Of a DNA stretch of 61,061 nucleotides, positions 1 through 7,765 are shown one piece after another; the stretch's first letter is position 1, and each line of letters begins with the position of its first letter. The DNA is from an uncultured Prevotellaceae bacterium (lineage in GTDB: Bacteria; Bacteroidota; Bacteroidia; Bacteroidales; Bacteroidaceae), in contig CAMVUB010000006.1 of assembly GCA_947170495.1 (NCBI GenBank), positions 1 through 61,061 of the forward strand, written 5' to 3'. A model generated the notes under the pieces. That model saw only the letters and a list, made by a program, of their open reading frames with translations, did not search any database and had not been told where the DNA came from. Position numbers and translations under genes: made by a program.

Positions 1-54
1 ACCCGCGACCCCCAGCTTGGAAGGCTAGTGCTCTATCAACTGAGCTACTTCCGC
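1..54 (-). tRNA. tRNA-Gly (anticodon TCC), 3' part outside window
   Basis: Read on the minus strand from 54, the sequence starts GCGGAAGTAGCTCAGTTGAT, a normal acceptor stem and D-arm. The anticodon loop is CTTCCAA, giving anticodon TCC (glycine), and the variable and T-arm region begins before the window ends. In Bacteroidales the hpf gene is commonly followed by a tRNA cluster and tuf, which fits this position. Confidence 0.9.
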
Positions 55-67
55 AGCCTTTTAGAGG

Positions 68-116
68 CCTTTGCAGCCGTCGCGACGGCAAAACGTCTCG
101 AAAACGGCTGCAAAGG
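68..116. repeat. 13-bp inverted repeat with an inner palindrome
   Basis: CCTTTGCAGCCGT at 68-80 is the exact reverse complement of 104-116. The spacer holds the palindrome CCGTCGCGACGG (77-88). It lies between the -7 box and the tRNA, so it would form a hairpin in the 5' leader of the tRNA transcript or act as an operator. Confidence 0.6.
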
Positions 117-118
117 TA
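111..118 (-). promoter_or_regulatory. -7 box TACCTTTG for the tRNA-Gly transcript
   Basis: The minus strand carries TACCTTTG, a perfect Bacteroidetes -7 element, about 57 nt before the tRNA. No clear TTTG lies at the expected -33 position. The box overlaps one arm of a 13-bp inverted repeat (68-80 and 104-116). Confidence 0.5.
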
Positions 119-157
119 GGTATAATTTTCGAACCGAAAAAACTTTTTGGCGTTTTT

Positions 158-454
158 TTATCGATTCTGATGTTTTTCCTTGTTTTTCTGGAGCTGTTTG
201 AGCAGTGCATCCAGACAATTGTCGATAGCTTCTTCAAAAGTGTCGCAAACTTTTTCGGCGTAAAGCTCCGTGCCCACGTTCACGCGGATGGATGCTTCCT
301 TGTTCATCGCCGTCTCGGGTTTGACGACTTTCAGTGACACCTCTACCTTTCTTATTTCGTCGCTGAATTTCTCGAGCTTACCCACTTTCTTCTGTACGAA
401 GTCTTGCAGTTTCTCGGTTGGCTCGAATCGGATAGCCTGAAGTTTGATTTCCAT
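158..454 (-). CDS. hpf: Ribosome hibernation promoting factor, HPF/RaiA family
   Basis: This 98-residue protein matches the short HPF class, which binds in the 30S decoding channel and inactivates ribosomes in slow growth. It begins MEIKLQAIRFEPTEKLQDFV and has the beta-alpha-beta-beta-beta-alpha pattern with a charged Lys-rich tail (KQLQKNKEKHQNR). There is no long-form C-terminal dimerisation domain. It is the last protein gene of the rpsU-xerC-hpf run on the minus strand, 39 bp after xerC, and precedes a tRNA gene. The shared position with rpsU suggests a translation-linked operon. Confidence 0.9.
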   Translation of the reverse strand: MEIKLQAIRFEPTEKLQDFVQKKVGKLEKFSDEIRKVEVSLKVVKPETAMNKEASIRVNVGTELYAEKVCDTFEEAIDNCLDALLKQLQKNKEKHQNR

Positions 455-493
455 AGTAACCTCCTTGTTTGTTTTAGGTGTTAATAATTAGTT

Positions 494-1378
494 TTAGCCC
501 CTTGGATGGGCTTCGTTATACACTTTCCTTAGTTCCTCGAAGGTGGTGTGGGTGTAGATCTCCGTCGTGGACAGACGGGCATGGCCCAGCAACTCCTTCA
601 CCGACTGCAGGTCGGCATGGTGATTCAGCATCGTGGTGGCAAAGGTGTGCCGGAGCACGTGGGGACTGCGTTTCTGCTGCGTCGTCACGAGTGCCAGCTG
701 CTTGCGCACCATTGCGCGCACACTGGCGGCGGTCAGCCGCAGGCCTTTTCGGGAGATGAAGAATGCCGGTCCGTCGGACAGTGGCATCTTCGCGCGCTCA
801 CACGCATATATATTAATAAGGTGTAAGAGCTCGCTGCCGAAAGGCACCACCCTTTGCTTGTTTCCCTTTCCCGTCACCTTCAGCGTGCACGTGCTGCCAT
901 TGATGTCATCCAGGTTCAACCCCACCAGCTCGCTCACGCGGAGGCCGGTCTCGTAGAACATGGCGATGATCAGATGGTCGCGACGCCCCTCGAAGGAATC
1001 CTCGAACATACCCTCCTGATCCAGGAGGCGGTCCATGTCCTTCTCCTGTATGAAGGCGGGCAACCCTTTCTCGCGCTTGGGCGATGTCAGCAGCCGTACG
1101 GGGTCACGCTCCACATAGCCTCTGCGGAAGAGGTACTTATAGAAAGAGCGCAGTGCCGACAAGCGCCGATGCACGGAATTGGGTTTATGTCCCCGGTCCA
1201 TCATGTCCACCACCCACTCGCGGGCGATGTCCGTATCGATGGTCTCCCAGGAAAGGGTGCTGTCCAATCCTTTGTAGAACGACTCAAACGCCTTCAAGTC
1301 GTCATGATACTCCTGAACGGTTCGTGCCGAGGCAGCGCGCTCGTAGCGGAGGTAATCAATGAAGGATTCCAACAGCAT
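494..1378 (-). CDS. xerC: Tyrosine recombinase XerC-like
   Basis: This 294-residue protein is a complete site-specific tyrosine recombinase of the XerC/XerD type, which resolves chromosome dimers at dif. The N-terminal SAM-like DNA-binding domain covers about residues 1-90 and the catalytic domain the rest. Visible active-site residues are Arg in ETGLRVSEL, Lys in VTGKGNKQR, His and Arg in HVLRHTFAT, His in LGHARLSTTE and the nucleophile Tyr in IYTHTTF. It sits between rpsU and hpf in the same orientation, an arrangement known from Bacteroidales. No integrated element is next to it, so it is more likely the housekeeping recombinase than a phage integrase. Confidence 0.9.
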   Translation of the reverse strand: MLLESFIDYLRYERAASARTVQEYHDDLKAFESFYKGLDSTLSWETIDTDIAREWVVDMMDRGHKPNSVHRRLSALRSFYKYLFRRGYVERDPVRLLTSPKREKGLPAFIQEKDMDRLLDQEGMFEDSFEGRRDHLIIAMFYETGLRVSELVGLNLDDINGSTCTLKVTGKGNKQRVVPFGSELLHLINIYACERAKMPLSDGPAFFISRKGLRLTAASVRAMVRKQLALVTTQQKRSPHVLRHTFATTMLNHHADLQSVKELLGHARLSTTEIYTHTTFEELRKVYNEAHPRG

Positions 1379-1483
1379 TCGTCCTCGTTTTGCGGTTTCA
1401 CCGAGGCGAAATTAGAGGTTTTTCTTCAGACTGCCAAATGAAATCAGCAAAAGTTAATGAACATTTGACATTTTTGACGCTTC

Positions 1484-1675
1484 TTAGTCTTCTACGCGGC
1501 GCAACTGCTGCACATAAACAGCGTGTTCCTTAGCCAGACGCTTCAGCACAGAGGGCTTGTCGAACTGCTGACGACGACGGAGCTCTTTCACCACGCCGGT
1601 CTTCTCGAACTTACGCTTGAACTTCTTCAGCGCTCTCTCGATGTTCTCGCCTTCCTTAACAGGTACTACGATCAT
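1484..1675 (-). CDS. rpsU: 30S ribosomal protein S21
   Basis: This 63-residue basic protein begins MIVVPVKEGENIERALKKFK and continues with the KFEKTGVVKELRRRQQF signature of S21. The length is normal for Bacteroidetes. S21 in this phylum is linked to the missing Shine-Dalgarno usage because it helps occlude the anti-SD. It is first in a minus-strand run with xerC and hpf. A well-formed promoter lies about 90 nt upstream, giving a leader of roughly 80 nt that could carry autoregulation, although no specific structure was proved. Confidence 0.95.
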   Translation of the reverse strand: MIVVPVKEGENIERALKKFKRKFEKTGVVKELRRRQQFDKPSVLKRLAKEHAVYVQQLRRVED

Positions 1676-1763
1676 GTTGTTTGTTGATTAAAGGGTTAAT
1701 AAATAGTTTCTTATGCTTCGCCTGCGTTCTGCCCGGGAGGTCAGAATAGACGATAAGCGGGCG

Positions 1764-1794
1764 CAAAAGTACTACCTTTTTCCCGAATAGCAAA
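1764..1794 (-). promoter_or_regulatory. Bacteroidetes-type promoter of rpsU
   Basis: On the minus strand TTTG (1794-1791) is followed after 19 nt by TACTTTTG (1771-1764). Both boxes and the spacing match the Bacteroidetes sigma-ABfr consensus. Confidence 0.75.
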
Positions 1795-1795
1795 G

Positions 1796-1852
1796 AAAAT
1801 CCCCTCTTTTTTCACTTTCAAGGCATAAGAAAGCTGGGAAAAAGGGGATTGG
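1796..1852 (-). terminator. Possible terminator after the fucO-like gene
   Basis: AATCCCC and GGGGATT enclose an inner CTTTC/GAAAG pairing just downstream of the fucO-like stop codon. The stem is interrupted and the trailing T-run is weak, so this is tentative. Confidence 0.35.
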
Positions 1853-1860
1853 AGAGTCAA

Positions 1861-3015
1861 CTACAGAATCTGGTGGTAGAGGTCGATGATGTCCTGCTTG
1901 GTGACGGGACGGGGATTGCCGGGCGTGCAGACATCGTTGAACGCCTGCTCGGCCAGTGCCTCGATATCGCTCTCCTTGATGCCCAGCTCCGTCAGCGTCT
2001 TGTTCGTACCCACGCGAGCACTCAGGTCCTCGATAGCCTTGCAGGCAGCTTCCGCAGCCTCATCCACGCTCATGCCGGCCTCATATACGCCGCAGGCCTT
2101 GGCGATATCCACATACTTCGCCTTCGCAGCGGGCATATTGAAGCGCATCACTGTAGGCAGCAGCATCGCGCAAGCCACGCCGTGGGGCACGTCGAACAGC
2201 GCCGACAACGGGTGGGCCATACCGTGGTCCACGCCCAAACCCACATTTGAGAATGCCATACCAGCCACATACTGCGCTACGGCCATACCGTCGCGACCCA
2301 CAGGGTTCTTGGGGTCTTCCACAGCGATGGGCAGGTTGCGGTAGATCATCTCGATGGCCTTGATCTCGAACATATCGCTCAGCTCCCACGCTGCCTTCGT
2401 GATCAAGCCCTCGATGGCGTGCGTCATAGCGTCCATACCCGTAGCGGCTGTGAGGCCCTTCGGCAACGAGTACATCAGCTCCGCATCCACGATGGCCACG
2501 CAGGGGATATCGTTGGGATCCACACACACCATCTTCGCCTGGCGCGCCTCGTCGATGATAACATAGTTGATGGTCGTCTCAGCCGCCGTGCCTGCCGTCG
2601 TGGGCAATGCGATGATGGGCAGCGATTTCTTCTTCGTGTCCGCAACGCCCTCCAGCGAGATGATATCGCTGAACTCGGGGTTGTTGACCACGATGCCGAT
2701 GCCCTTGGCCGTATCCATCGACGAACCGCCGCCGATAGCCACGATGAAGTCAGCCTGCGCCTTCTTGCAGGCGGCGATGCCGTTCTTCACGTTCGTCACC
2801 GTGGGATTCGGCTTCACATCGTCGAAGATTTCGTAGGCTATGCCAGCCTCGTCCATCACATCCAGCACCATCTTGGCGACACCGAACTGCATCAGCCCTT
2901 TGTCCGTCACCACCAATGCTTTTTTGAAGCCCAGACGGGCCACCACGCCAGGCAGCTCCTTGCGAGCCCCCGGTCCGAAGTACGACACTTCGTTTAAGAT
3001 AAATCTGTTGACCAT
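1861..3015 (-). CDS. fucO: Iron-dependent lactaldehyde reductase / alcohol dehydrogenase, FucO-like
   Basis: This 384-residue enzyme belongs to the iron-containing alcohol dehydrogenase family and resembles E. coli FucO closely along its length. It would interconvert lactaldehyde and 1,2-propanediol with NAD(H), the last step of anaerobic fucose or rhamnose breakdown. Visible features are the dinucleotide-binding stretch IVAIGGGSSMDTAKG, the TTAGTAAE loop, and the metal-binding region TGMDAMTHAIEG with GVDHGMAHPLSALFDVPHG. No fucose genes are adjacent. A degenerate GTTTAAAG array separates it from mdh, which lies upstream in the same direction. Confidence 0.85.
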   Translation of the reverse strand: MVNRFILNEVSYFGPGARKELPGVVARLGFKKALVVTDKGLMQFGVAKMVLDVMDEAGIAYEIFDDVKPNPTVTNVKNGIAACKKAQADFIVAIGGGSSMDTAKGIGIVVNNPEFSDIISLEGVADTKKKSLPIIALPTTAGTAAETTINYVIIDEARQAKMVCVDPNDIPCVAIVDAELMYSLPKGLTAATGMDAMTHAIEGLITKAAWELSDMFEIKAIEMIYRNLPIAVEDPKNPVGRDGMAVAQYVAGMAFSNVGLGVDHGMAHPLSALFDVPHGVACAMLLPTVMRFNMPAAKAKYVDIAKACGVYEAGMSVDEAAEAACKAIEDLSARVGTNKTLTELGIKESDIEALAEQAFNDVCTPGNPRPVTKQDIIDLYHQIL

Positions 3016-3029
3016 ATTTCCTTATGGGA

Positions 3030-3066
3030 GTTTAAAGGTTTAAGAGGTTTAAGGGGTTTAAGAGTT
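3030..3066. repeat. Degenerate tandem array, unit GTTTAAAG
   Basis: About five imperfect 7-9 bp copies of GTTTAAAG/GTTTAAGAG lie in the gap between mdh and the fucO-like gene, immediately against the mdh terminator. Confidence 0.8.
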
Positions 3067-3102
3067 AAAAGGAGCCGCGTCATTACTACTGACACAGCTC
3101 CT
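3066..3102 (-). terminator. Rho-independent terminator of mdh
   Basis: On the minus strand a 13-bp stem (3090-3102 with 3070-3082, two G-U wobbles) closes a 7-nt loop and is followed by a TTTT run at 3069-3066. It begins 25 nt past the mdh stop. Confidence 0.75.
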
Positions 3103-3127
3103 TGTGAATGGATTGCAGGATGGTCGA

Positions 3128-4114
3128 TTAGAGGTTGGGGTTGTCCTTGCCCCAGTCTGCCACGGGCGGGATAATGCCGAGACCGATGATCTCGTCGCGC
3201 ATCTTCTGCAGGTGCTCGTAGGAGGCCTGGAGGGCAGCCATCTCTTCAGCAGTGCCCTGGGGCTCTGTGAAGTGTACGCCGTCCTTGTCGATGACGCTGG
3301 GCATAGCCATCATGACGTTCTTGAAGCCGAAGGCGTTGACATAGCAGCCAGCGGGCCATGTGAAGGGCTCGCCGCCCATGGCACCCTCAATCATCTTCAC
3401 AGCCTGATAGGCAGGGCTCTGGAAGGAGCTGCGGCCGCGGAGCTTGATGATGTTGCTGCCGCCCTGGGTGGTCATGTGCTTGATCTCGGCCCAGCGCTCG
3501 GCGCTGAGTGGCAGCTCGCTGAGGGGCTTGCCGTCAATGAGTGCCTTGCTGGCGAAGACGGCCATCTGCTCGCCGTGGCCACCGTAGGTGTAGGCGTTGG
3601 TGACCTTGTCCTGCTGCACGCCGAACTCCTGTGCGAGTTGCTGCTGCAGACGTGTGCTGTCGAGGGCAGCGAGGGAGGTGAGCTGGTTGGGCTTCAGGCC
3701 TGAGTGGATGAGGGCTGTGAGGGCAGTGACGTCAGCGGGGTTGAAGATGACGACGACGTGCTTCACATCGGGGCAGTACTTCTTGATGTTCTCGCCGAAG
3801 TCTGCAGCAATCTGGCAGTTGCCCTTGAGCAGGTCCTCGCGGGTCATGCCCTCCTTACGGGGAGCTCCACCACTGGAAATGATGTACTTAGCACCTGTGA
3901 AGGCCTCCTTGGCATCGACGGTGTAGGAGAGGTTAGCACCGGGGAATGCGCAGTGGCACATCTCATCATAGACGCCATGTACGCCGGGTTCATAGATGTC
4001 ATACAGGCAGATGTTGGGCGTCAGACCCAGCATCAGCACACTCTGCACCATGTTGGAGCCAATCATACCGCCGGCACCGACAATCACAAGCTTTTCGTTT
4101 GTTAGGAATTGCAT
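3128..4114 (-). CDS. mdh: Malate dehydrogenase
   Basis: This 328-residue enzyme is the LDH/MDH-superfamily malate dehydrogenase, which interconverts malate and oxaloacetate with NAD(H). In Bacteroidales this feeds the reductive branch leading to succinate and propionate. The Rossmann motif VIVGAGGMIGSNM is at residues 9-21, the substrate loop GGAPRKEGMTREDLL near 81-95, and the catalytic His in TYGGHGEQM near 190. It has its own promoter and terminator, so it is probably monocistronic. Confidence 0.9.
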   Translation of the reverse strand: MQFLTNEKLVIVGAGGMIGSNMVQSVLMLGLTPNICLYDIYEPGVHGVYDEMCHCAFPGANLSYTVDAKEAFTGAKYIISSGGAPRKEGMTREDLLKGNCQIAADFGENIKKYCPDVKHVVVIFNPADVTALTALIHSGLKPNQLTSLAALDSTRLQQQLAQEFGVQQDKVTNAYTYGGHGEQMAVFASKALIDGKPLSELPLSAERWAEIKHMTTQGGSNIIKLRGRSSFQSPAYQAVKMIEGAMGGEPFTWPAGCYVNAFGFKNVMMAMPSVIDKDGVHFTEPQGTAEEMAALQASYEHLQKMRDEIIGLGIIPPVADWGKDNPNL

Positions 4115-4157
4115 AGTTTTTGGGATTATTAAGTGGAAATATTAGGTTTTTGCTCGG

Positions 4158-4165
4158 CAAAAGTA
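4158..4165 (-). promoter_or_regulatory. -7 box TACTTTTG of mdh
   Basis: The minus strand reads TACTTTTG 44 nt before the mdh start. No exact TTTG was seen at the -33 position. Confidence 0.5.
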
Positions 4166-4206
4166 AGCTTTTTCTTTGTATTAGAAGAATAAAAAGACGA
4201 AAATCT

Positions 4207-4237
4207 TTTGTCAGCCGCCATGAATAGCCTATTTTTG
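4207..4237 (+). promoter_or_regulatory. Promoter of the Xaa-Pro aminopeptidase gene
   Basis: TTTG (4207-4210) and TATTTTTG (4230-4237) are separated by 19 nt, matching the Bacteroidetes consensus, 44 nt before the ATG at 4282. Confidence 0.75.
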
Positions 4238-4281
4238 CAAAGCCGAAAGAGCAAATAAGGACATTAAATTCATCTTAAGAT

Positions 4282-6228
4282 ATGACAAAAGCAGAAATTA
4301 TCACACAACGCGTGGAGACGTTGCGAGCTTGGATGCGCAAGCATCAGTTGGATGCCTACATCTTCCCCAGCACCGACCCGCACGCGGGAGAGTATGTGCC
4401 TGACCACTGGAAGACGCGCGAATGGATCACGGGCTTCAACGGCTCGGCAGGCACGGCCGTGGTGACGCTGACGCACGCGGCGCTGTGGACGGACAGCCGC
4501 TACTGGCTGGCAGCTGAAGAGATGATGGAGGGCACACCCTTCGAGGTGGTGCGCTGCTCGAGGAACGTGGCCACGGCGGAGGAGCTGATGGAATGGATTG
4601 ATACTCAGCACAACCACACGGCGGACATCCGGGTGGGACTGGATGCCTGGACCAACACGGCCGCGAGCGTGAAGGCGATGTACAAGGTGAATGAGGAGAA
4701 GCTCTGCCAGACGTTAGAACTCGTCACCAATCTGTCGCCCGCCGATGAGCTGTGGGCAGAACGCCCTGCCCTGCCCTCCTCGCCCATCACGCTGCAACCG
4801 CTGGAACTGGCAGGACGCACGACGGCGGATAAGCTGAAGGATATCCGGCGCGAGATGGAGCGCACAGAAGGCGACTGCCTGCTGGTGACGCAGCTGGATG
4901 AGATTGCCTGGGTGCTGAACCTGCGCGGCAGCGACGTGCACTGCACACCAGTCTTCGTCAGCTACCTCCTCATCTTAGGGAAGAACGACGACAGGCCGGG
5001 GCCTGAGGCCATCCTGTATGTCAACGAGAACAAGGTGAACGACGACGTGAAGGGCTATCTCGCGGACAACGGAATACTGCTGCGCCCCTACGAGGCACTA
5101 TGCTCTGACCTGCTCGCAGGTGATGCCGCTGGCACCGACCTGCATCTAAGCGCCATACAGCTGGATCCGGAGGTGACATGCCACGCCCTGTGCTCGGCCG
5201 CCGAGAGAGGGAACACCTTCTGCGCGGTGCTGGAGCCGTCGCCCATCTCTGCCCTGCGCGCCATCAAGAACGAGGCGGAGATTGCGGGCTTCCGCAACGC
5301 CATGCTCAAGGACGGCGTGGCGATGGTGCGGTTCCTGAAGACCCTCTCCCCGCTCCCCCGTGAGGGGGAGGGCCTCGCTCCGCTCAATATCACCGAGATG
5401 GGAGTTGATAAACTGCTTACCTCCCTGCGAGCGCAGCAGGAGGGGTTCCGCGATATCAGCTTCGACACCATTGCGGGCTACGGCGCCCACGGCGCCATCG
5501 TGCACTACGAGGCGACACCCGAGACGGACATCCCGCTGGAGCCCCACGGCCTGCTGCTCCTCGACAGCGGCGGACAGTATGTCGATGGCACCACGGACAT
5601 CACACGCACCATACCCCTCGGCCCCCTCACCGATGAGGAGCGGCGCGACTACACGCTGGTGCTGAAAGGCCACATACGCCTCGCCACAGCCGTATTCCCG
5701 GCAGGCACCACAGGCACACAACTGGATGTGCTGGCGCGCTATGCCATGTGGCAGGAACACAAGAACTACGGCCACGGCACAGGTCACGGCGTGGGCAGCT
5801 ATCTGAGCGTCCACGAGGGGCCTCACCAGTTCCGCATGAACTATGTGCCGGCGCTGCTGCAGGCGGGGATGACGGTGACCATCGAACCGGGCATCTACAT
5901 CGCCGGCAGCCATGGCGTGCGCATCGAGAACACGATGCTCATCACCCCCCACAACAATCCTCCCCTCGCCCCCTCCCCCGACAACGCGCCAGCCTCTCCC
6001 TCCCTAACGGGAGGGATGCCCGCAGGGCAGAGTGGGTCTTCTTGGCTTTGTCTGGAACCCCTCACGCTCTGTCCCATCGACACCCGCCCAATCATCCGCG
6101 AGATGATGCTGCCCGACGAAATAGCCTATCTAAATGAGTATCACGCACGCGTGCGCGAGGCACTGCTGCCACTATTGACCGATGAGGCAGACAAGGAATG
6201 GCTGGTGAGGGCGACGGCGACCTTCTGA
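4282..6228 (+). CDS. pepP: Xaa-Pro aminopeptidase (peptidase M24B)
   Basis: This 648-residue cytosolic enzyme would remove an N-terminal residue preceding proline. It has two creatinase-type N-terminal domains (about residues 1-320) and a pitta-bread M24 domain. Metal ligands are visible: two Asp in LLLDSGGQYVDGTTDITRT, His in GHGTGHGVGSYLSVHEGP, and two Glu in TIEPGIYIAGSHGVRIENTM. It is about 50 residues longer than the usual form of near 595. The excess is explained by two palindromic-element inserts, LSPLPREGEGLAPLN (about 353-368) and a Pro-rich stretch (about 560-593) containing SLTGGMPAGQSG. The first lies before the catalytic core, the second after the last metal ligand, so activity is probably kept. 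Confidence 0.88.
   Translation: MTKAEIITQRVETLRAWMRKHQLDAYIFPSTDPHAGEYVPDHWKTREWITGFNGSAGTAVVTLTHAALWTDSRYWLAAEEMMEGTPFEVVRCSRNVATAEELMEWIDTQHNHTADIRVGLDAWTNTAASVKAMYKVNEEKLCQTLELVTNLSPADELWAERPALPSSPITLQPLELAGRTTADKLKDIRREMERTEGDCLLVTQLDEIAWVLNLRGSDVHCTPVFVSYLLILGKNDDRPGPEAILYVNENKVNDDVKGYLADNGILLRPYEALCSDLLAGDAAGTDLHLSAIQLDPEVTCHALCSAAERGNTFCAVLEPSPISALRAIKNEAEIAGFRNAMLKDGVAMVRFLKTLSPLPREGEGLAPLNITEMGVDKLLTSLRAQQEGFRDISFDTIAGYGAHGAIVHYEATPETDIPLEPHGLLLLDSGGQYVDGTTDITRTIPLGPLTDEERRDYTLVLKGHIRLATAVFPAGTTGTQLDVLARYAMWQEHKNYGHGTGHGVGSYLSVHEGPHQFRMNYVPALLQAGMTVTIEPGIYIAGSHGVRIENTMLITPHNNPPLAPSPDNAPASPSLTGGMPAGQSGSSWLCLEPLTLCPIDTRPIIREMMLPDEIAYLNEYHARVREALLPLLTDEADKEWLVRATATF
5341..5383. repeat. 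Palindromic element, family A, inside pepP
   Basis: CCCTCTCCCCGCTCCCCC, then GTGAGGGGGAGGGC, forms a GC-rich hairpin. It is nearly identical over about 36 nt to 52099-52140, inside an unrelated gene. Confidence 0.85.
5959..6048. repeat. Second palindromic element (family A) in pepP
   Basis: TCCCTCCCTAACGGGAGGGA is the palindromic core. It is preceded by CCCCTCGCCCCCTCCCCCGA and followed by GGGCAGAGTGGGTCTTC, the same tail type as other family A copies. It is translated in frame near the C-terminus. Confidence 0.75.
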
Positions 6229-6289
6229 ACACAAAATGTAAGTTTTACGTAAGAAAATCGAGCTTTTAGTAAGAAAAATCAGCGATTTG

Positions 6290-6321
6290 TTTGGTGGAAT
6301 GTAAGGAAATGCCTACCTTCG
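6290..6321 (+). promoter_or_regulatory. Promoter of the trp operon
   Basis: TTTG (6290-6293), a 20-nt spacer and TACCTTCG (6314-6321, one mismatch to TAnnTTTG) precede the leader peptide start at 6355. Confidence 0.65.
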
Positions 6322-6354
6322 CCGCCGAAATCAAAACACGAAAAGCGACTCACA

Positions 6355-6411
6355 ATGACAATGACAGCTAACTTCTGGTGGTGGCGCGACTCAAGATTCA
6401 AAAGATCGTGA
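6355..6411 (+). CDS. trpL: Tryptophan operon leader peptide
   Basis: An 18-codon open frame encodes MTMTANFWWWRDSRFKRS with three consecutive TGG codons (6376-6384). It lies 33 nt after the promoter and 42 nt before a terminator, with trpB beginning 70 nt beyond that terminator. This is the classical layout of translation-dependent attenuation: stalling at the Trp codons when charged tRNA-Trp is scarce would keep the terminator from forming. A short stem (6390-6397 with 6405-6412, one mismatch) overlaps the end of the peptide and could be the pause hairpin. Some bases could also pair alternatively, but I did not derive a full anti-terminator. Confidence 0.9.
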   Translation: MTMTANFWWWRDSRFKRS

Positions 6412-6452
6412 GAAGATAGCCGCGTACCTATAGTTAGCACTTAGGAGATAAA

Positions 6453-6492
6453 GGGAGGCCAGTCGTTCTTGCGATTGGCCTCCTGATTTTTT
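6453..6492 (+). terminator. trp attenuator terminator
   Basis: GGAGGCCAGTCG pairs with CGATTGGCCTCC (one G-U) around a 6-nt loop and is followed by TGATTTTTT. It lies between the leader peptide and trpB. Confidence 0.9.
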
Positions 6493-6562
6493 GTAATAAC
6501 GTTTAAACGAAAGTCCGGAATAACGAAATTAACGAAATAACGACAAACAACATAATGACATC

Positions 6563-7744
6563 ATGAATAAGTATCAAGTTGACGAGAAAGGTTTTTATGG
6601 AGAGTTCGGTGGCGCCTACGTGCCCGAGATTCTCTACAAATGCGTTCACGACCTGCAAGAGGCCTACCTTCCCATTATCGAGTCTGCGGCGTTCAAACAG
6701 GAGTACCACGCGCTGCTGAAGGACTACGTGGGACGGCCGTCGCCCTTGTACTTCGCCCGCCGCATGAGCGAGCAGTACGGCTGCCAGCTCTATCTGAAAC
6801 GCGAAGACCTGAACCACACGGGAGCGCACAAGATCAACAACACCATCGGGCAGATCCTGCTGGCGAAGAAGATGGGCAAGACACGCATCATCGCCGAGAC
6901 AGGCGCCGGACAGCACGGCGTGGCCACCGCAACGGTGTGCGCGCTGATGGGAATGCAGTGCGAGGTGTTCATGGGTGCCACCGATGTGGAACGCCAGCAC
7001 ACAAACGTGGAGCGCATGAAGATGCTGGGTGCCGAGGTGCACCCTGTGCGCACGGGTAACATGACACTCTCAGACGCCTGCTCGGAGGCCATCCGCGATT
7101 GGTGCTGCCACCCGCAGGACACCTTCTACATCGTGGGCAGCACGATGGGGCCCCACCCCTACCCCGACCTAGTGGCGCGGATGCAGAGCGTCATCTCCGA
7201 GGAGATCAAATGGCAGCTAGCAGAGAAGATCGGGCGTGACTACCCCGACTACCTCATCGCCTGCATCGGTGGCGGCTCGAATGCCGCAGGCACCATCTAC
7301 CATTACATGGACGACGAGCGCGTGAAGATCGTGCTGGCGGAAGCTGGCGGTCACGGCTGGGAGACCGACCACACGGCAGCGACCATCCACAAGGGCACCG
7401 TTGGCATCCTGCACGGTGCGAAGATGCTGGTGATGCAGAACGCCGACGGCCAGATCGAGGAGGCGTTCACCATCTCCGCAGGGCTGGACTACCCGGGCGT
7501 AGGCCCCATGCACTGCCACATGGCAAAGCAGGGTCGCACGCAGGTGCTGAGCATCAACGACGATGAAGCCATCCGCGGCGGCTACGAGCTGACACGCCTT
7601 GAGGGCATCATCCCCGCCATTGAGTCGGCGCACGCCATCGCCGCCCTCTCGAAGCTCACGTTCCAGCCCGACGATGTAGTCGTACTCACCGTCAGCGGAC
7701 GCGGCGACAAGGATATTGAGACGTACTTGAGGTTTAAGGTTTAA
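6563..7744 (+). CDS. trpB: Tryptophan synthase beta chain
   Basis: This 393-residue PLP enzyme condenses indole with serine to make tryptophan and works in the alpha2beta2 complex with TrpA (12350). The TrpB1 signatures are EFGGAYVPE near the N-terminus, the PLP lysine in NHTGAHKINN, the catalytic Glu in AETGAGQHG, and the phosphate-binding GGGSNAAG loop. It is the first structural gene of a trpBEGDCFA operon controlled by an upstream attenuator. Its last codons (RFKV) are already part of a degenerate GTTTAAG array that fills the 21-bp gap to trpE. Confidence 0.97.
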   Translation: MNKYQVDEKGFYGEFGGAYVPEILYKCVHDLQEAYLPIIESAAFKQEYHALLKDYVGRPSPLYFARRMSEQYGCQLYLKREDLNHTGAHKINNTIGQILLAKKMGKTRIIAETGAGQHGVATATVCALMGMQCEVFMGATDVERQHTNVERMKMLGAEVHPVRTGNMTLSDACSEAIRDWCCHPQDTFYIVGSTMGPHPYPDLVARMQSVISEEIKWQLAEKIGRDYPDYLIACIGGGSNAAGTIYHYMDDERVKIVLAEAGGHGWETDHTAATIHKGTVGILHGAKMLVMQNADGQIEEAFTISAGLDYPGVGPMHCHMAKQGRTQVLSINDDEAIRGGYELTRLEGIIPAIESAHAIAALSKLTFQPDDVVVLTVSGRGDKDIETYLRFKV

Positions 7745-7764
7745 GAAGTTTAAGAGTTTAAGGT
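7731..7764. repeat. Degenerate tandem array, unit GTTTAAGG, at trpB/trpE
   Basis: Four imperfect copies of GTTTAAGG/GTTTAAGA cover the final trpB codons, its stop codon and the gap before trpE. Confidence 0.8.
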
Positions 7765-7765
7765 T

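Noticed and set aside
494-1378. XerC-like gene as the integrase of a mobile element
   Set aside because: It lies in a housekeeping run with rpsU and hpf, with no attachment site, cargo genes or change in composition.
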